A DNA stretch of 64,000 nucleotides from Spiroplasma helicoides (GTDB lineage: Bacteria; Bacillota_I; Bacilli_A; Mycoplasmatales; Mycoplasmataceae). Positions 1 through 13,563 of the stretch are shown here, one piece after another. Made by a program: the position numbers and the translations under genes. The number at the start of each line of letters is the position of its first letter. The stretch's first letter is position 1. The DNA lies in the NCBI RefSeq assembly GCF_001715535.1, contig NZ_CP017015.1, positions 1 to 64,000 of the forward strand, given 5' to 3'. Below the pieces are notes generated by a model, which was not told the origin of the DNA, searched no databases, and saw only the letters and a program-made list of their open reading frames with translations.

Positions 1-1329
1 ATGACTGATAAAGAACTTTGAAAAAAAATTAAGGAGTGATTGATAGCTTCTGATCTTGTTGAACCTAATGTTTATGAAGATTATATAAAAACAGCATCTC
101 TTGAAACACTTTCAAAAGATCAAATGGCTATTGTCGTTAATTCTGAGTTTTCAAAAAAACATTTAGAATACATCAAAAATGGGCTAATTGAACAAATTTT
201 ACATGTTCTTGGTAGAGAAGTTGAAGTTTTGATGCTCACAAAAGAAGAGTACCAAAAAGAAAAATCATATTTTGAAACTATTAAGAAACAAAAAAACACT
301 GTTAGATCTAGTTTCTCTTTTGATAATTTTGTTGCTGGTTCAAGTAATATTGGTGCTCTTGAAGCATCAAAAGCAGTAATTCAAGATTTAGGAACTAAAT
401 GAAATCCGCTTTTTATCTTTGGTGATTCTGGTTTAGGAAAAACTCACTTATTAAAAGCTATTTTAAATGAGTTGGGTAGTAAAAATCCAGATAAAAACAT
501 CAAATATTATACTTCTGGAGAATTTAGAAAAGAAATAATCGATTCTTTGCAAGGTGGTTTTAAAGAAATTGAAAGCACTAAAGATGAATTAAGTGAATTA
601 GATGCTTTATTAATAGATGATATTCAGTTCTTAGCAAACAGTGATAAAACAAATGAAATATTTTTTGAACTATTTAATATATGTATTGAAAATAACAAAC
701 AAATTGTTATATCTTCTGATAAATATGCAGAAGCACTTAATGGTTTTGATAAAAGACTTTTATCAAGATTTAATCAAGGTTTGAGTGTAAAAATTGATAG
801 ACCTGATATTGAAACAGCTATAAATATAGTGGATTACAAATCAAAGTTAGCAAATCTAAACCTGTCAGAATCTGCAAAAAAATATGTTGCTTCTTACTAC
901 GGATCTGATGTTAGAAAAATTGAGGGAGCTATCAATAAAATAGGTTTTGCGTTAATCCAAAACAAAGTAGATTCTTCTAAGGTTATAGATGATGAAGAAG
1001 TAAATAATTTTTTACTTGATTATTCATTTGCGCCTGGTGGAGAAGTTACAGTTCAGAAAATAAAAAACGTTGTTGCTCAAAACTATGGTATTTCACCAGC
1101 ACAAATTGATTCAAAAAATCGTATTCAAAAAGTTGTTATAGCTAGACATATAGCGATGTATTTAACAGGTGAAATTTTAAAGAAAAACTACACAGAAATC
1201 GGAGCTTGTTTTGGGGGTAAAGATCATACAACTGTTTTGTTTGCTTACAAAAAAATAAATGAACTTGTTGCCTCTGATAAAAATCTTAAAAAATTATTAA
1301 CGAAAATGAAAAAGGAAATAACTTCTTAA
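1..1329 (+). CDS. dnaA: Chromosomal replication initiator protein DnaA
   Basis: DnaA binds DnaA boxes at oriC, opens the duplex and helps load the helicase. The reading frame opens at base 1 and runs 442 residues, a normal family length, if TGA is read as Trp (codon 7 and others). The Walker A motif GDSGLGKT is at about residues 141-148 and Walker B LLIDDIQF at about 200-207. The C-terminal domain IV carries the DnaA-box-binding signature GGKDHTTV near residue 406. Numbering of the window starts exactly at this ATG, so its own promoter and any upstream DnaA boxes are outside. It is followed by an AT-rich gap with one DnaA-box-like site and then dnaN, the conserved order around oriC. Confidence 0.98.
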
Positions 1330-1468
1330 TATGTTAATTAGTATTTTGTAATGTTATTATAAATATATAAAAAAGTCTTTATTTTGGGGTTGTCTTAAAG
1401 TTATTCACATATTAACTCCATAATAATAATATTTAATAAATATAATCTAATATATGGGGGGGTATATC
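1330..1468. other. dnaA-dnaN spacer, candidate part of oriC
   Basis: This gap is very AT-rich and holds TTATTCACA at 1401-1409, one mismatch from the DnaA box TTATCCACA, followed by an A/T tract that could serve as an unwinding element. In mollicutes oriC usually flanks dnaA. Only one convincing box is visible here, so a complete origin would need further boxes upstream of base 1. A promoter-like TGTTATTAT at 1352-1360 lies in the same spacer. Confidence 0.5.
1352..1360 (+). promoter_or_regulatory. Extended -10 promoter for dnaN
   Basis: TGTTATTAT fits an extended -10 (TGn plus TATTAT) about 110 bases before dnaN. The same nonamer precedes the SRP RNA, rplK and rplJ. No good -35 is seen. Confidence 0.45.
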
Positions 1469-2593
1469 ATGTATTTTGAGATAAATAGAAATTACTTTAT
1501 TGATGAAATTTCGAAGTGTAATAGAATCGTTGATTATAAATCAGTTTCTCCTGCTCTTACAGGAATTTTTATTGAGGTGGATTCAGATAAAATTTCTTTG
1601 GTTTCTACTAATCAAACTTTATCTATTAAGACAAATATTTTTGCAGATACCAATGATCTTAAAATAAAAGAAACTGGAAGCTTTCTAATAAGAGGTAAAA
1701 ATTTTATAGAAATTTTGAGAAGAATGGATGATGAAGTTATTTCAATGAATAAAGTTGAAACTAATTTAATTACTCTTTCTGGGGAAAAATCAGAGTTTAT
1801 GTTAAATGTTATGGATGAACAAGATTTCCCAACAATTTCTTTTAAAGAGATTGGTTCAATGATTGAAGTGGAAACTAGCGATATTAAAAAATCGTTAAAC
1901 CAAACAATAATTTCTGTTGATGAATATAATCAAAAAATAGTTTTACAAGGAATTAATTTTCAGATAGATTCAAGTATTTTATACATAACAGGTACTGATG
2001 GGAAAAGAGTTTCAAGAAAAAAAATTGAGCTTGGTGAAGTATACAACGACAGATTTGTAGCAAATGTTCCTTTCAAAAGTGTTTCAGAAATCATGAAACT
2101 TTTGTCGGATAAAGGTAAAACAAAAATTCTTGTTAGTGATAATTTTGTTACATTTACAATCAATAATTCGATCATTCAATCAACAGTTTTAGAGGGAAAT
2201 TTTCCTGATGTTAATGGAGTATTTCCAAAAGATTTCAACAGTACAATATATGTAGAAAATAAAAAGTTTTTAAAACTAATTTCAAGAGCTGATATACCAA
2301 GTGAAGAAAATTCTTCAACAGTTGTTAATTTTATTTTAAGTGGCGAAACAATTTGTATAAAATCTAATATCCAACAAATAGGAAGTTTTGAAGAAGAATT
2401 TAAAGAATTTGAACTTAAAGGTTTAGAAGAACAAAATATATTTTTCAATTCAAAATACTTATTAGATGCTTTAAGAAGTTTTGAGACAAAAACAATTGAA
2501 ATAAATTTTTTAGATAGTAAGGCTCCGATTGTTGTTGTTTCTTCTGAAGATCCTTCATTAAGTCAAATAATCCTACCTATGTTTTCTAGTTAG
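1469..2593 (+). CDS. dnaN: DNA polymerase III beta subunit (sliding clamp)
   Basis: The beta clamp is a ring-shaped homodimer that tethers DNA polymerase III to DNA. The product is 374 residues, the usual clamp length, with the three-repeat beta-fold pattern and a hydrophobic C-terminal end (IILPMFSS) like the canonical clamp terminus. I chose the ATG at 1469 because a strong G-rich Shine-Dalgarno (GGGGGGG, 1456-1462) sits 6 bases upstream; an in-frame ATG at 1454 would place that site inside the coding region. It lies directly downstream of dnaA, the standard arrangement. Confidence 0.95.
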   Translation: MYFEINRNYFIDEISKCNRIVDYKSVSPALTGIFIEVDSDKISLVSTNQTLSIKTNIFADTNDLKIKETGSFLIRGKNFIEILRRMDDEVISMNKVETNLITLSGEKSEFMLNVMDEQDFPTISFKEIGSMIEVETSDIKKSLNQTIISVDEYNQKIVLQGINFQIDSSILYITGTDGKRVSRKKIELGEVYNDRFVANVPFKSVSEIMKLLSDKGKTKILVSDNFVTFTINNSIIQSTVLEGNFPDVNGVFPKDFNSTIYVENKKFLKLISRADIPSEENSSTVVNFILSGETICIKSNIQQIGSFEEEFKEFELKGLEEQNIFFNSKYLLDALRSFETKTIEINFLDSKAPIVVVSSEDPSLSQIILPMFSS

Positions 2594-2613
2594 CATTTTT
2601 TAGCGTCTAAAAA

Positions 2614-2622
2614 TGGTATAAT
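2614..2622 (+). promoter_or_regulatory. Extended -10 promoter for gyrB
   Basis: TGGTATAAT (TGn plus consensus TATAAT) lies 24 bases before the gyrB ATG, in the 52-base gap after dnaN. Confidence 0.6.
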
Positions 2623-2630
2623 TGAAATAG

Positions 2631-4547
<1,917 letters not shown>

Positions 4548-4568
4548 TTAGAAAGGGCAACCTAAAAA

Positions 4569-7012
4569 ATGACAGATAAAGAAGAAAAAATAATAGGAAT
4601 AGACATAAAAGACGAAGTAGAGAAAGATTTTTTAGAATACTCTATGAGTGTTATTGTTAGTCGCGCCCTTCCTGATTTAAAAGATGGTCTAAAGCCAGTT
4701 CAAAGAAGAATCTTATATTCAATGTATGACTTAAAAATAACTGCTGATACTCCTCATAAAAAATCAGCACGTATTGTTGGGGATGTTATTGGTAAGTATC
4801 ACCCACATGGTGATTCATCTGTATATGAAGCAATGGTTAGAATGTCACAAGATTTTTCATATCGTTATCCATTGGTTGATGGTCATGGAAATTTTGGTTC
4901 TATCGATGGTGATGGAGCAGCTGCAATGCGTTATACAGAAGCTAGATTATCAAAAATATCAAATATGTTACTTAAAGATATTGATATGGATACAGTTCCA
5001 TATATTGATAACTATGATGCTTCAGAAAAAGAACCACAATATTTAACTGGTTACTTTCCGAACTTGTTAGTGAATGGTTCAACAGGAATTGCTGTTGGTA
5101 TGGCAACAAATATACCACCTCATAATTTAAATGAAATAATCGATGCTATAAATGCTTTTATTGATAAACCTGAAATTGAAATTGATGAAATTATGACACA
5201 TATTAAAGGACCAGATTTTCCAACTGGTGCATCAATGACAAATGGTAAAAGCATGATAGATGGTTATAAAACAGGAAAAGGTAATTTAATTGTTCGTGCA
5301 AAAATTGATATTGAAGAAAACCAAAAAAAACAAAGAATTGTAATTAGTGAAATTCCTTATCAGGTTAACAAAGCAAGAATAGTTGAAAAAATAGCAGAAC
5401 TTTATAAAAATAAACAAATAACTGGAATTACAGATATTAGAGATGAATCGAACTATGAAGGTATTAGAATTGTTTTAGATTTAGCAGCAAGCTCAAATGT
5501 GCAACTAATTATTAAAAGACTTTATAAATACACAAGTTTACAAACAAATTTTTCAATAAACATGCTAGCACTTAACAATGGAATACCTGAAGTTTTAAAT
5601 ATTAAAGATCTTATAAAACTATATGTTAAACATCAAATTGATGTAATTCTAAAAAAATCTATTTTTGAAAAAAATAAATTAGAAGCAAGGTTACATATTT
5701 TAAGAGCTTTAAAAATCGCTGTTGATATTAACAATATTGAAAAAATAATAAAAATCATTAGAGAATCAAAAAATAATGAAGAAGCATATAAATCATTGAA
5801 TGATGCATTTGGTTTTGATGATAAACAAGCTAAAGCAATCTTAGAAATGAGACTTCAAAGATTGGTAGGTTTAGAAAGAGAAAAAATAGATACTGATATA
5901 TCTACAATGGAATCTAGAGTTGCTGAACTTGAAAAAATAATTAATTCAAAAGAAGAACAAAATAAAACTTTGATCGAACAACTTATAAAAATAAAAGAGA
6001 AATTTGGTGATGAAAGAAGAACAAAAATCATTAACGAATCTCAAACAAAAATTGAAGAAGAGGAACTTATTCAAGATAAAAGAATGTTGATTACAATAAC
6101 TGAAAACGGTTATGTAAGAAGAATAGACTCTGATGAATTTAAAACTCAAAAAAGAGGAGGGAAAGGAATCATAATAAATTCTTTTTCTGATGATAATATT
6201 GTGATTGCAGAAATTGGTAAAACCAAAGATGATGTTTTATTTTTTTCCGATCAAGGAAAAGTTTACAAAATTAAAGGTTATAACATCACACAATTTTCTA
6301 GAACATCTAGAGGATTACCGATAATAAACTTTATAGGTATAAACTCATCTGAAAAAATAACAACAGTACTTTGTCTGAAAAATAAAAAAGAAAAATTCAA
6401 TTATCTAATTTTTGTTACTAAAAAGGGAATTATAAAAAGGGTTCTATTAGAAGAATTTAGTAGAATAAATCAACATGGTAAAATTGCAATTTTACTTGAT
6501 AAAGGAGATACCTTAGTCTCGGTTGTACCAAGTTCAGGTTTAAATGAAATATTAATATCTTCAGAAAAAGGAAAAATATTAAAACTTGATGAATCAGATA
6601 TTAGACCGATTTCAAGATCATCAAGAGGTGTCAGAGGAATAACTTTAGATAAAAATGATTCTGTAATAAATGCCGTAACAAATTATGGAAACAATTGTCT
6701 AACAACAATATCGGAACAAGGTATAATTAAAAAAACACTTATAAGTGAATATAATTTATTTGGTAGAGGTTCAAAAGGAATTGTTGGAATGAAACTAAAT
6801 GAAAAAACAGGTAAATTTAAAGCTATGCATGCAATTAGAGATACCGATGATGTTTTGATGATTTCATCCAAAGGGAAGATTATTAAAATAAACTCACAAG
6901 AAATAAACTTACAATCAAGAAGTTCGATAGGTGTAAAAGGATTTAATTTAGAAGATGGAGAATATATTACAGCTACAACAATTGAATATAACAAAGAAGG
7001 GAGTGTTGAGTA

Positions 7013-7013
<1 letters not shown>
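4569..7013 (+). CDS. gyrA: DNA gyrase subunit A
   Basis: GyrA cleaves and religates DNA through a catalytic tyrosine in the segment [13 protein letters not shown]. It is 814 residues. The quinolone-pocket region reads [17 protein letters not shown], with Ser at the position equivalent to E. coli 83 and Glu at 87. The C-terminal beta-pinwheel carries the GyrA box QKRGGKG, which distinguishes gyrase from topoisomerase IV ParC. It follows gyrB by 21 bases with the Shine-Dalgarno AAAGGG. The stop overlaps the serS start (TAATG at 7011-7015), so the two are translationally coupled. Confidence 0.97.
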
Positions 7014-8275
<1,262 letters not shown>

Positions 8276-8291
8276 TGTTTCACGTGAAACA
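8276..8291. other. parS centromere site 1
   Basis: The perfect 16-bp palindrome TGTTTCACGTGAAACA matches the Bacillus parS consensus TGTTNCACGTGAAACA bound by ParB/Spo0J. It begins immediately after the serS stop codon. Confidence 0.9.
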
Positions 8292-8301
8292 AAACTTTAA
8301 A

Positions 8302-8317
8302 TGTTTCACGTGAAACA
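8302..8317. other. parS centromere site 2
   Basis: This is an identical copy of TGTTTCACGTGAAACA, 26 bp (centre to centre) after the first. Two exact copies in a short intergenic gap exclude coincidence. Confidence 0.9.
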
Positions 8318-8347
8318 TTAAAAAAACTTAAACCTTTTGAATAATTG

Positions 8348-8356
8348 TGTTATTAT
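8348..8356 (+). promoter_or_regulatory. Extended -10 promoter for SRP RNA
   Basis: TGTTATTAT lies immediately before the folded SRP RNA, placing a start near 8361-8364. No clear -35 hexamer. Confidence 0.55.
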
Positions 8357-8360
8357 TAAT

Positions 8361-8447
8361 AAGTCATTGTAAGGGTAACGTTCGAACTTGGTCAGGACCG
8401 GAAGGTAGCAGCCATAAGAACAAGTGCCTTGTACAATGACTTTTTTT
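8361..8447 (+). ncRNA. ffs: Signal recognition particle RNA (small, 4.5S-like)
   Basis: The RNA core of the signal recognition particle, which with Ffh targets nascent membrane proteins. The universally conserved domain IV core GTCAGGACCGGAAGGTAGCA is at 8391-8410. The ends pair perfectly over 11 bp (AAGTCATTGTA at 8361-8371 with TACAATGACTT at 8432-8442), giving a single hairpin of about 85 nt without an Alu domain, and the following T run (8441-8448) completes an intrinsic terminator. Placement just before tadA-dnaX-recR resembles the Bacillus order scr-dnaX-recR. Confidence 0.95.
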
Positions 8448-8459
8448 TGAGGAGTTTTT

Positions 8460-8888
8460 ATGAAAAGCAAAATAATTGATGTTTTAAAAAAAGAAATTAA
8501 AAAATGCTCAAAATCAGATGATGTTCCAGTAGCAGCGGCTATTGTTTTAGATAATAATGTTATTGCTAGTTCTAGAAATTCTAGAATTAAAAATAACGAT
8601 ATTTTAGGGCATGCTGAAATACAAGTAATAAATAAAATGATTAAAAAAACAAAATCTAAAAACTTAAGCTTATATAGTTTGATTGTTACTTTAAAACCAT
8701 GTTTGATGTGCATAGCAGCGATTGAACAATGTAACATAAAAAATGTTTATTATTTTTTGGAAAATGAGAAGTGTGACTACAGTAAATATAAAACCAATAT
8801 TATTTTTATAAAAGAGGAGTTAAATGAGGACGACACTTTCAAAAAAACACTCAAAGATTTTTTTAAGAATTTAAGAAATACTATGTAA
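8460..8888 (+). CDS. tadA: tRNA-specific adenosine deaminase
   Basis: TadA deaminates the wobble adenosine of tRNA-Arg(ACG) to inosine. The 142-residue product has the zinc-deaminase signature: HAE (catalytic Glu) in the segment GHAEIQVI and the PCxxC zinc ligands in KPCLMCIAA. The start is the ATG at 8460 with Shine-Dalgarno GAGGAG (8449-8454). Bacillus has the same order, tadA-SRP RNA-dnaX-recR, with the RNA placed between. A free nucleoside or cytidine deaminase is less likely given the synteny. Confidence 0.9.
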   Translation: MKSKIIDVLKKEIKKCSKSDDVPVAAAIVLDNNVIASSRNSRIKNNDILGHAEIQVINKMIKKTKSKNLSLYSLIVTLKPCLMCIAAIEQCNIKNVYYFLENEKCDYSKYKTNIIFIKEELNEDDTFKKTLKDFFKNLRNTM

Positions 8889-8909
8889 AATTATATAAAA
8901 GGAGGCATT

Positions 8910-10877
8910 ATGGAAAATAAAAAATCTTTATATAGAATTTATAGACCAAGAAATTTGGATCAAGTTGCAGGACACGAAAATTTAAAAAAAATTTTGATAG
9001 CGCAATTCGAAAACAAAACATTTCCACATGCCTTAATTTTTTCAGGACAGAGGGGAACTGGTAAAACATCTGTTGCTAAAATTATTGCAAAAACAATAAA
9101 TTGTGAAAACATAAACCATTACAATCCGTGCGATAGCTGTAAAAGTTGTTTGGAATTTAATGCAAATTCCCACCCAGACATTTATGAAATGGATGCCGCA
9201 TCAAATAATGGTGTTGACGAAATTAGAAATATAAAGAACAACGTTTCAACATTACCATCAATCTCTAATTACAAAATTTATATAATAGATGAAGTTCATA
9301 TGTTAACAAACTCTGCTTTTAATGCTTTATTAAAAACATTAGAAGAGCCCCCAACTCATGTTATATTTATTCTTGCAACTACTGAGTATACAAAAATTCC
9401 GCAAACAATAATTTCAAGATGTCAGGTTTTTAACTTTAAAAAAATACACAAAGAAGCTTTAGAAAATAAAATAAAAGAAGTGTGTAGTTTCGAAAATATA
9501 GAAATAGATCAAGAAGCACTTGAAGAAATATTTTATATGTCAGATGGGTCACTTAGGGATGCATTAAATTTTTTGGAGCAAACAATGACAGTTTCTAAAA
9601 ATTTAATAACAGCAAAAGAACTACAACTAGTTTTCTATATTTCAACAAAAGAAGAAAAAATTCAAATACTAAGAAATATTTTTGATTCTAAGGTTAAAGA
9701 TATAATAAATTATTTTGAGAGAGCCAACGAAAAAGGAGTTGACTTCCAATCAACCACTTTGGGATTATTGGATATTCTAAAAGAAATAATAATTTTTAAA
9801 ATGTCTAAATCAACAGACACATTAAAAATACTAAACTTGGACGAACTTAAAGAATTTGACCATATTAGTTTAAAACAAATATTTTTATTATCCGATAATT
9901 TATCAAACTCATACGAAAAAGCAAAAAACTCTAACATTAGCTATCAGTATATTTTGATAAATATACTAAAAACTATAAAAAGTTTTGAAACACTAATAAG
10001 TGTTAATGAAAATGAAGAACATAAATTTAATAATAAACAAACAGAAGAACAAATTAGTAAAGTTAATAATCAAAAAGTGTTTGAAGATCAAATTCAAATT
10101 AAGGAAGATATCATAGAAAAAAATAAACAAAACGAAGCAAGCGAAGTTATCACAAACAAGATTGATCAAGAACACGAAGTCAAACAATCTTCAAACTATA
10201 ATAATGATTTTAATCAGACCAATCTGGTGGGTGAAGAACAAAAACTCGAAGAAGAAGAATCTAAACAAAACCTAACAGATAGTATAGAAAATAAAATAGA
10301 ACAAATCTATTTGATTGAAAGTTTAGAAGAAAAATTAGAAAAACTCCAAATGGCAATTATGTACAAAGAAATCAAAAATATTAATTATGAATTACAAATT
10401 AAAGATGATGATATTTTAAACTTATTGATTGGTGCAGAAAAAGATGCTAGAAAACAAATTAGTGATCATCTAACTAATATATTTTTGATAAACCATAATG
10501 ATAAAAATAAGTTATCGGATTTTATATGTTTCTATAATGTAAAAGTTAGAGCAGCAAATTATCAGTCAGCTCTAATTGTTGCAGAAGACGCAACAACCGC
10601 AAAGTGAATTAACGATAAACTACAAGACTTAACTTTTAGAGACTTGGTGCAAAAAGAATTTAAAAAAAACTTTGCCTTTATTTGTATAGACAAAAAAAGA
10701 TGAGAAAGTATAAAAGAAGAATATCAATTTAGAAAAAAAATATCTTTATTAGATACTGAGTATAAAGAAATAAATGTAGATGATTTTTATAATAACTTAA
10801 AAGAAGTTGAGTCTGAAAATATATACTTAGAAAGAGCTAAGAAAATTTTAGATATAGACATAAAAGTGGTGGATTAG
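8910..10877 (+). CDS. dnaX: DNA polymerase III subunit gamma/tau
   Basis: The clamp-loader ATPase of the replicase. It begins with the DnaX signature YRIYRPRNLDQVAGH, has Walker A GQRGTGKTS near residue 45, a four-Cys zinc module (CENINHYNPCDSCKSC) and DEVHML Walker B, followed by the SRC sensor motif. Residues about 360-465 form a Glu/Lys/Gln/Asn-rich, probably disordered linker before a tau-like C-terminal region. The full length is 655 residues when the TGA codons at 10605 and 10702 are read as Trp. A strong Shine-Dalgarno (AAAGGAGG) precedes the ATG. The stop TAG is directly followed by the recR ATG. Confidence 0.96.
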
Positions 10878-11453
10878 ATGGATGAATTAATAGAACTTTT
10901 AAAAGAATTTGACGGCATAGGTCAAAAAGCTGCGAAAAAAATGTTTTTTCAGATAATGACTAGTAAATTAAAAAAACAAAAGTTAATTGAAGTTATTGAA
11001 AAGATATCAAACGATTACGAAATTTGTGAAAGATGTTTTTTTTATAAATACAAAAAACTATGCTCATTTTGCGATAGTCAAATAAGAGATAAGAATTTGA
11101 TTTGTGTGGTTTCTGATATTCTAAACGCAGAAAAAATTTTAAACAGTAAGTTTAAAGGAATAATTCATGTTCTTAATGGTGAAATCAATATCAACAAAAA
11201 TGTACATCCAGAAAAATTAAAAATTGAAGAATTATTTGCTAGAATTAATTCAGAAGTAGAAATATTATTAGCTTTAAATTTAACCTTTGAAGGTGAAGTT
11301 ACAGCAAACTATATTGCAACAAAATTAAAAGATAAAGCAAAAAATATTACAAGAATTGCAAGAGGTATTCCTTTAGGTGGAGTACTAGACTATATGGATA
11401 ACGAAACATTAGAAGATGCAATAAAAAATAGAAAAATAATTAAAAAGGGGTAA
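10878..11453 (+). CDS. recR: Recombination protein RecR
   Basis: RecR acts with RecO in loading RecA at gaps. The 191-residue product, slightly short for the family, has the N-terminal helix-hairpin-helix region ([17 protein letters not shown]), the four-Cys zinc finger ([16 protein letters not shown]) and a Toprim domain with the C-terminal [14 protein letters not shown] motif. It starts at the base after the dnaX stop, so translation is coupled, and this dnaX-recR pairing is widely conserved. Confidence 0.95.
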   Translation: MDELIELLKEFDGIGQKAAKKMFFQIMTSKLKKQKLIEVIEKISNDYEICERCFFYKYKKLCSFCDSQIRDKNLICVVSDILNAEKILNSKFKGIIHVLNGEININKNVHPEKLKIEELFARINSEVEILLALNLTFEGEVTANYIATKLKDKAKNITRIARGIPLGGVLDYMDNETLEDAIKNRKIIKKG

Positions 11454-11458
11454 ACAAT

Positions 11459-12097
11459 ATGATATTTATTACATTCGAAGGAATCGACGGTTCTGGTAAA
11501 ACTACTATATCAAAAATGTTAAAAGATTCACTTGATCAAAAAGGATATAAAGTTTTACTTACAAGAGAACCTGGTGGAGAACCTATGGCTGAAAGAATTA
11601 GAAACATCATATTAGATTCAGATGTTGCTCCAACTCCATGAACAGAAACACTTTTGTATGTGGCCGCAAGAAAGCAACATCTTGACACAGTTATAGTTCC
11701 TGCTTTAAGAGAAGGAACGATAGTTATTTGTGATAGATTTATGGACTCAACATCTGCATATCAAGGTTATGGAAGAAACATAGGAATAACAGATGTTGAT
11801 GAGGTTCAAAATATAGTTTTGGGTGTTACCAAACCTGATCTAACAATATTTTTTGATATAACACCAAAAGAAGCTCAGTTAAGATTAATGAATAGAAAAA
11901 GAGCTGCAGACAGATTAGAAAAAGAAGATATAAAATTTCATGAAAGCGTTTACGACGGTTATCAAATCTTAATTTCTGAGAATACAGATAGAATAAAAGT
12001 TATTGATGCAAGAAAAAATGTTAATGAAGTTTTCCAACAAGTTGAGTTCATTGTAGAAAACATACTTAACGAAGGATTGATGAAAGAGGATGACTAA
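11459..12097 (+). CDS. tmk: Thymidylate kinase
   Basis: Tmk phosphorylates dTMP to dTDP. The 212-residue product opens with the P-loop [11 protein letters not shown], followed by the TREPGG dTMP-binding motif and [15 protein letters not shown]. One in-frame TGA Trp codon (11639-11641) splits the frame under the standard code. Shine-Dalgarno AAAAGGGG lies at the end of recR. It overlaps holB by 8 bases. The recR-tmk-holB order is the Gram-positive arrangement. Confidence 0.96.
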
Positions 12098-12851
12098 GAA
12101 AGATATAATCTTAAACATTAATAATTTAATTCTTGAGAAAAAGCTTTTTCACTCGATAATTTTTTTATGTCCGGATCAATCTGAATTAAACAATCTAACA
12201 AATGAAGTTGTAAGAATGATTTTTTGTGAGCAAAACTCATTAGAAAATGATGATTGTATTTGATGTCAAAGAGTTGTAAATAACTCAACATTTAATTTTT
12301 TAGACATTGGCGATGGTATGAATCCAATAAAAAAAGAAAAAATAAACGAGCTAATAAATAGTTTTTCTTTATCTTCTATTGAAGATAAAGATATTAAACT
12401 ATATAGAATAGCAAATTTAGAAAACTTATCGGAATCAGCTTCAAACTCGCTTTTAAAATTTTTAGAAGAACCACCAAAAAAAGTTATAGCAATATTACAA
12501 TCAAATGATAGAAACCAAATATTACAAACCATTTTATCTAGGTGCAAAGTTTTTAATCTAGAAAGACCTAAGGAAAACTATGATGTTGATAAAACTTTTT
12601 ATGATTTATTAATTAGTAATAAAGCTGACGATGTACTTTTATATTCAGATAAATTTAAGAAGTTTTCAAAAAAAGAACAAATAGATATTTTAAAATATGT
12701 TTACAATTTTTTTGTTTTAGAGAGTAAACCAAACTTAGCAGAAGATTTTTTAGATAGTATTTTTGTTTTAAAAAACGAGACGTATGTTAGTTTAGTTATT
12801 GAAAACCTGTTTATAAAAATTTATGAGGTGCTTAATGAAAGTTATCAATAA
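12090..12851 (+). CDS. holB: DNA polymerase III delta' subunit
   Basis: A clamp-loader subunit partnering DnaX. The 253-residue product has a delta'-like layout: an N-terminal AAA+-like domain lacking an obvious Walker A, then the sensor region LSESASNSLLKFLEEPPKK and ILSRCKVF, which closely parallel DnaX. I chose the ATG at 12090, inside the end of tmk, because it follows AGAGG by a few bases and restores the N-terminal domain; TGA codons are Trp. Assignment also rests on the tmk-holB synteny. The gene overlaps the next start region. Confidence 0.88.
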
Positions 12852-13563
12852 AGTTTTGAATTATAAAAATTTAAACATTTATCAAGAAACCGAGATGTTT
12901 TATTTTTGTCTAGACTCAGTATTGCTAGCAAGATTTTATAAACCAAAAGCAAAAGAAAAAGTAATTTGTGATTTTGGAACAAACAATGCAATAATCCCTT
13001 TAATACTTTCTAAATTTATATCAAAAGACACTAAAATAATTGGAATAGACATACAACCAAAAGCTTGTGAGCTTGCAAAAGAAAATATTAAACTTAATAA
13101 TTTAGAAAATATTATAGAAATCATTAATCAAGACATAAAAGAATATGTAAAAGATAAAAACAATTTTTTTGATGTTATATATTGTAATCCACCTTTTTTC
13201 AAAGTTTTTGAAAACTCAAACTTAAATACAAAAAGCGAAAAACTAATACCAGCGCGACATGAAGTTAGTATTAACTTAGAAGAAGTTGTTAGAAGCGCAA
13301 AAATAGCTTTAAAAAATGGTGGAAGGTTTGTCATGATTCACCTTGTAGAAAGACTTGATGAAATTATCGAAGTTTTAAGAAAGAATAACTTCAAAGTTAA
13401 AAATATAAGAATTATATATTCTAAAAAAAATCAATCAGCAAAAAAAGTTTTGATAGACGCGATAAATGATGGTAATGAAGGTTTAAATTTTATGGAACCT
13501 TTATTTGTACACAACGATGATGGTTCTTACACAGAAGAGGTATCTAGAATGTTTGGTGATTAA
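12835..13563 (+). CDS. tRNA1(Val) A37 N6-methyltransferase-like protein
   Basis: A class I S-adenosylmethionine methyltransferase of 242 residues. The SAM-binding segment is VICDFGTNNAIIPL and the catalytic NPPF motif of N6-adenine methyltransferases is in DVIYCNPPFFK. This pattern and the position after holB match the YabB/TrmN6 family that modifies A37 of tRNA-Val. The ATG at 12835 follows GAGGTG at good distance; an in-frame ATG at 12823 would bury that site. It overlaps holB by 17 bases. The exact substrate is inferred from family and synteny only. Confidence 0.8.
   Translation: MKVINKVLNYKNLNIYQETEMFYFCLDSVLLARFYKPKAKEKVICDFGTNNAIIPLILSKFISKDTKIIGIDIQPKACELAKENIKLNNLENIIEIINQDIKEYVKDKNNFFDVIYCNPPFFKVFENSNLNTKSEKLIPARHEVSINLEEVVRSAKIALKNGGRFVMIHLVERLDEIIEVLRKNNFKVKNIRIIYSKKNQSAKKVLIDAINDGNEGLNFMEPLFVHNDDGSYTEEVSRMFGD

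Noticed and set aside
8276-8317. The twin palindromes as a terminator for serS
   Set aside because: No T tract follows, and the 16-bp sequence is an exact parS match.
8318-8737. 139-residue minus-strand open frame covering the SRP RNA and tadA
   Set aside because: It runs through the folded SRP RNA, which cannot be coding in that frame.
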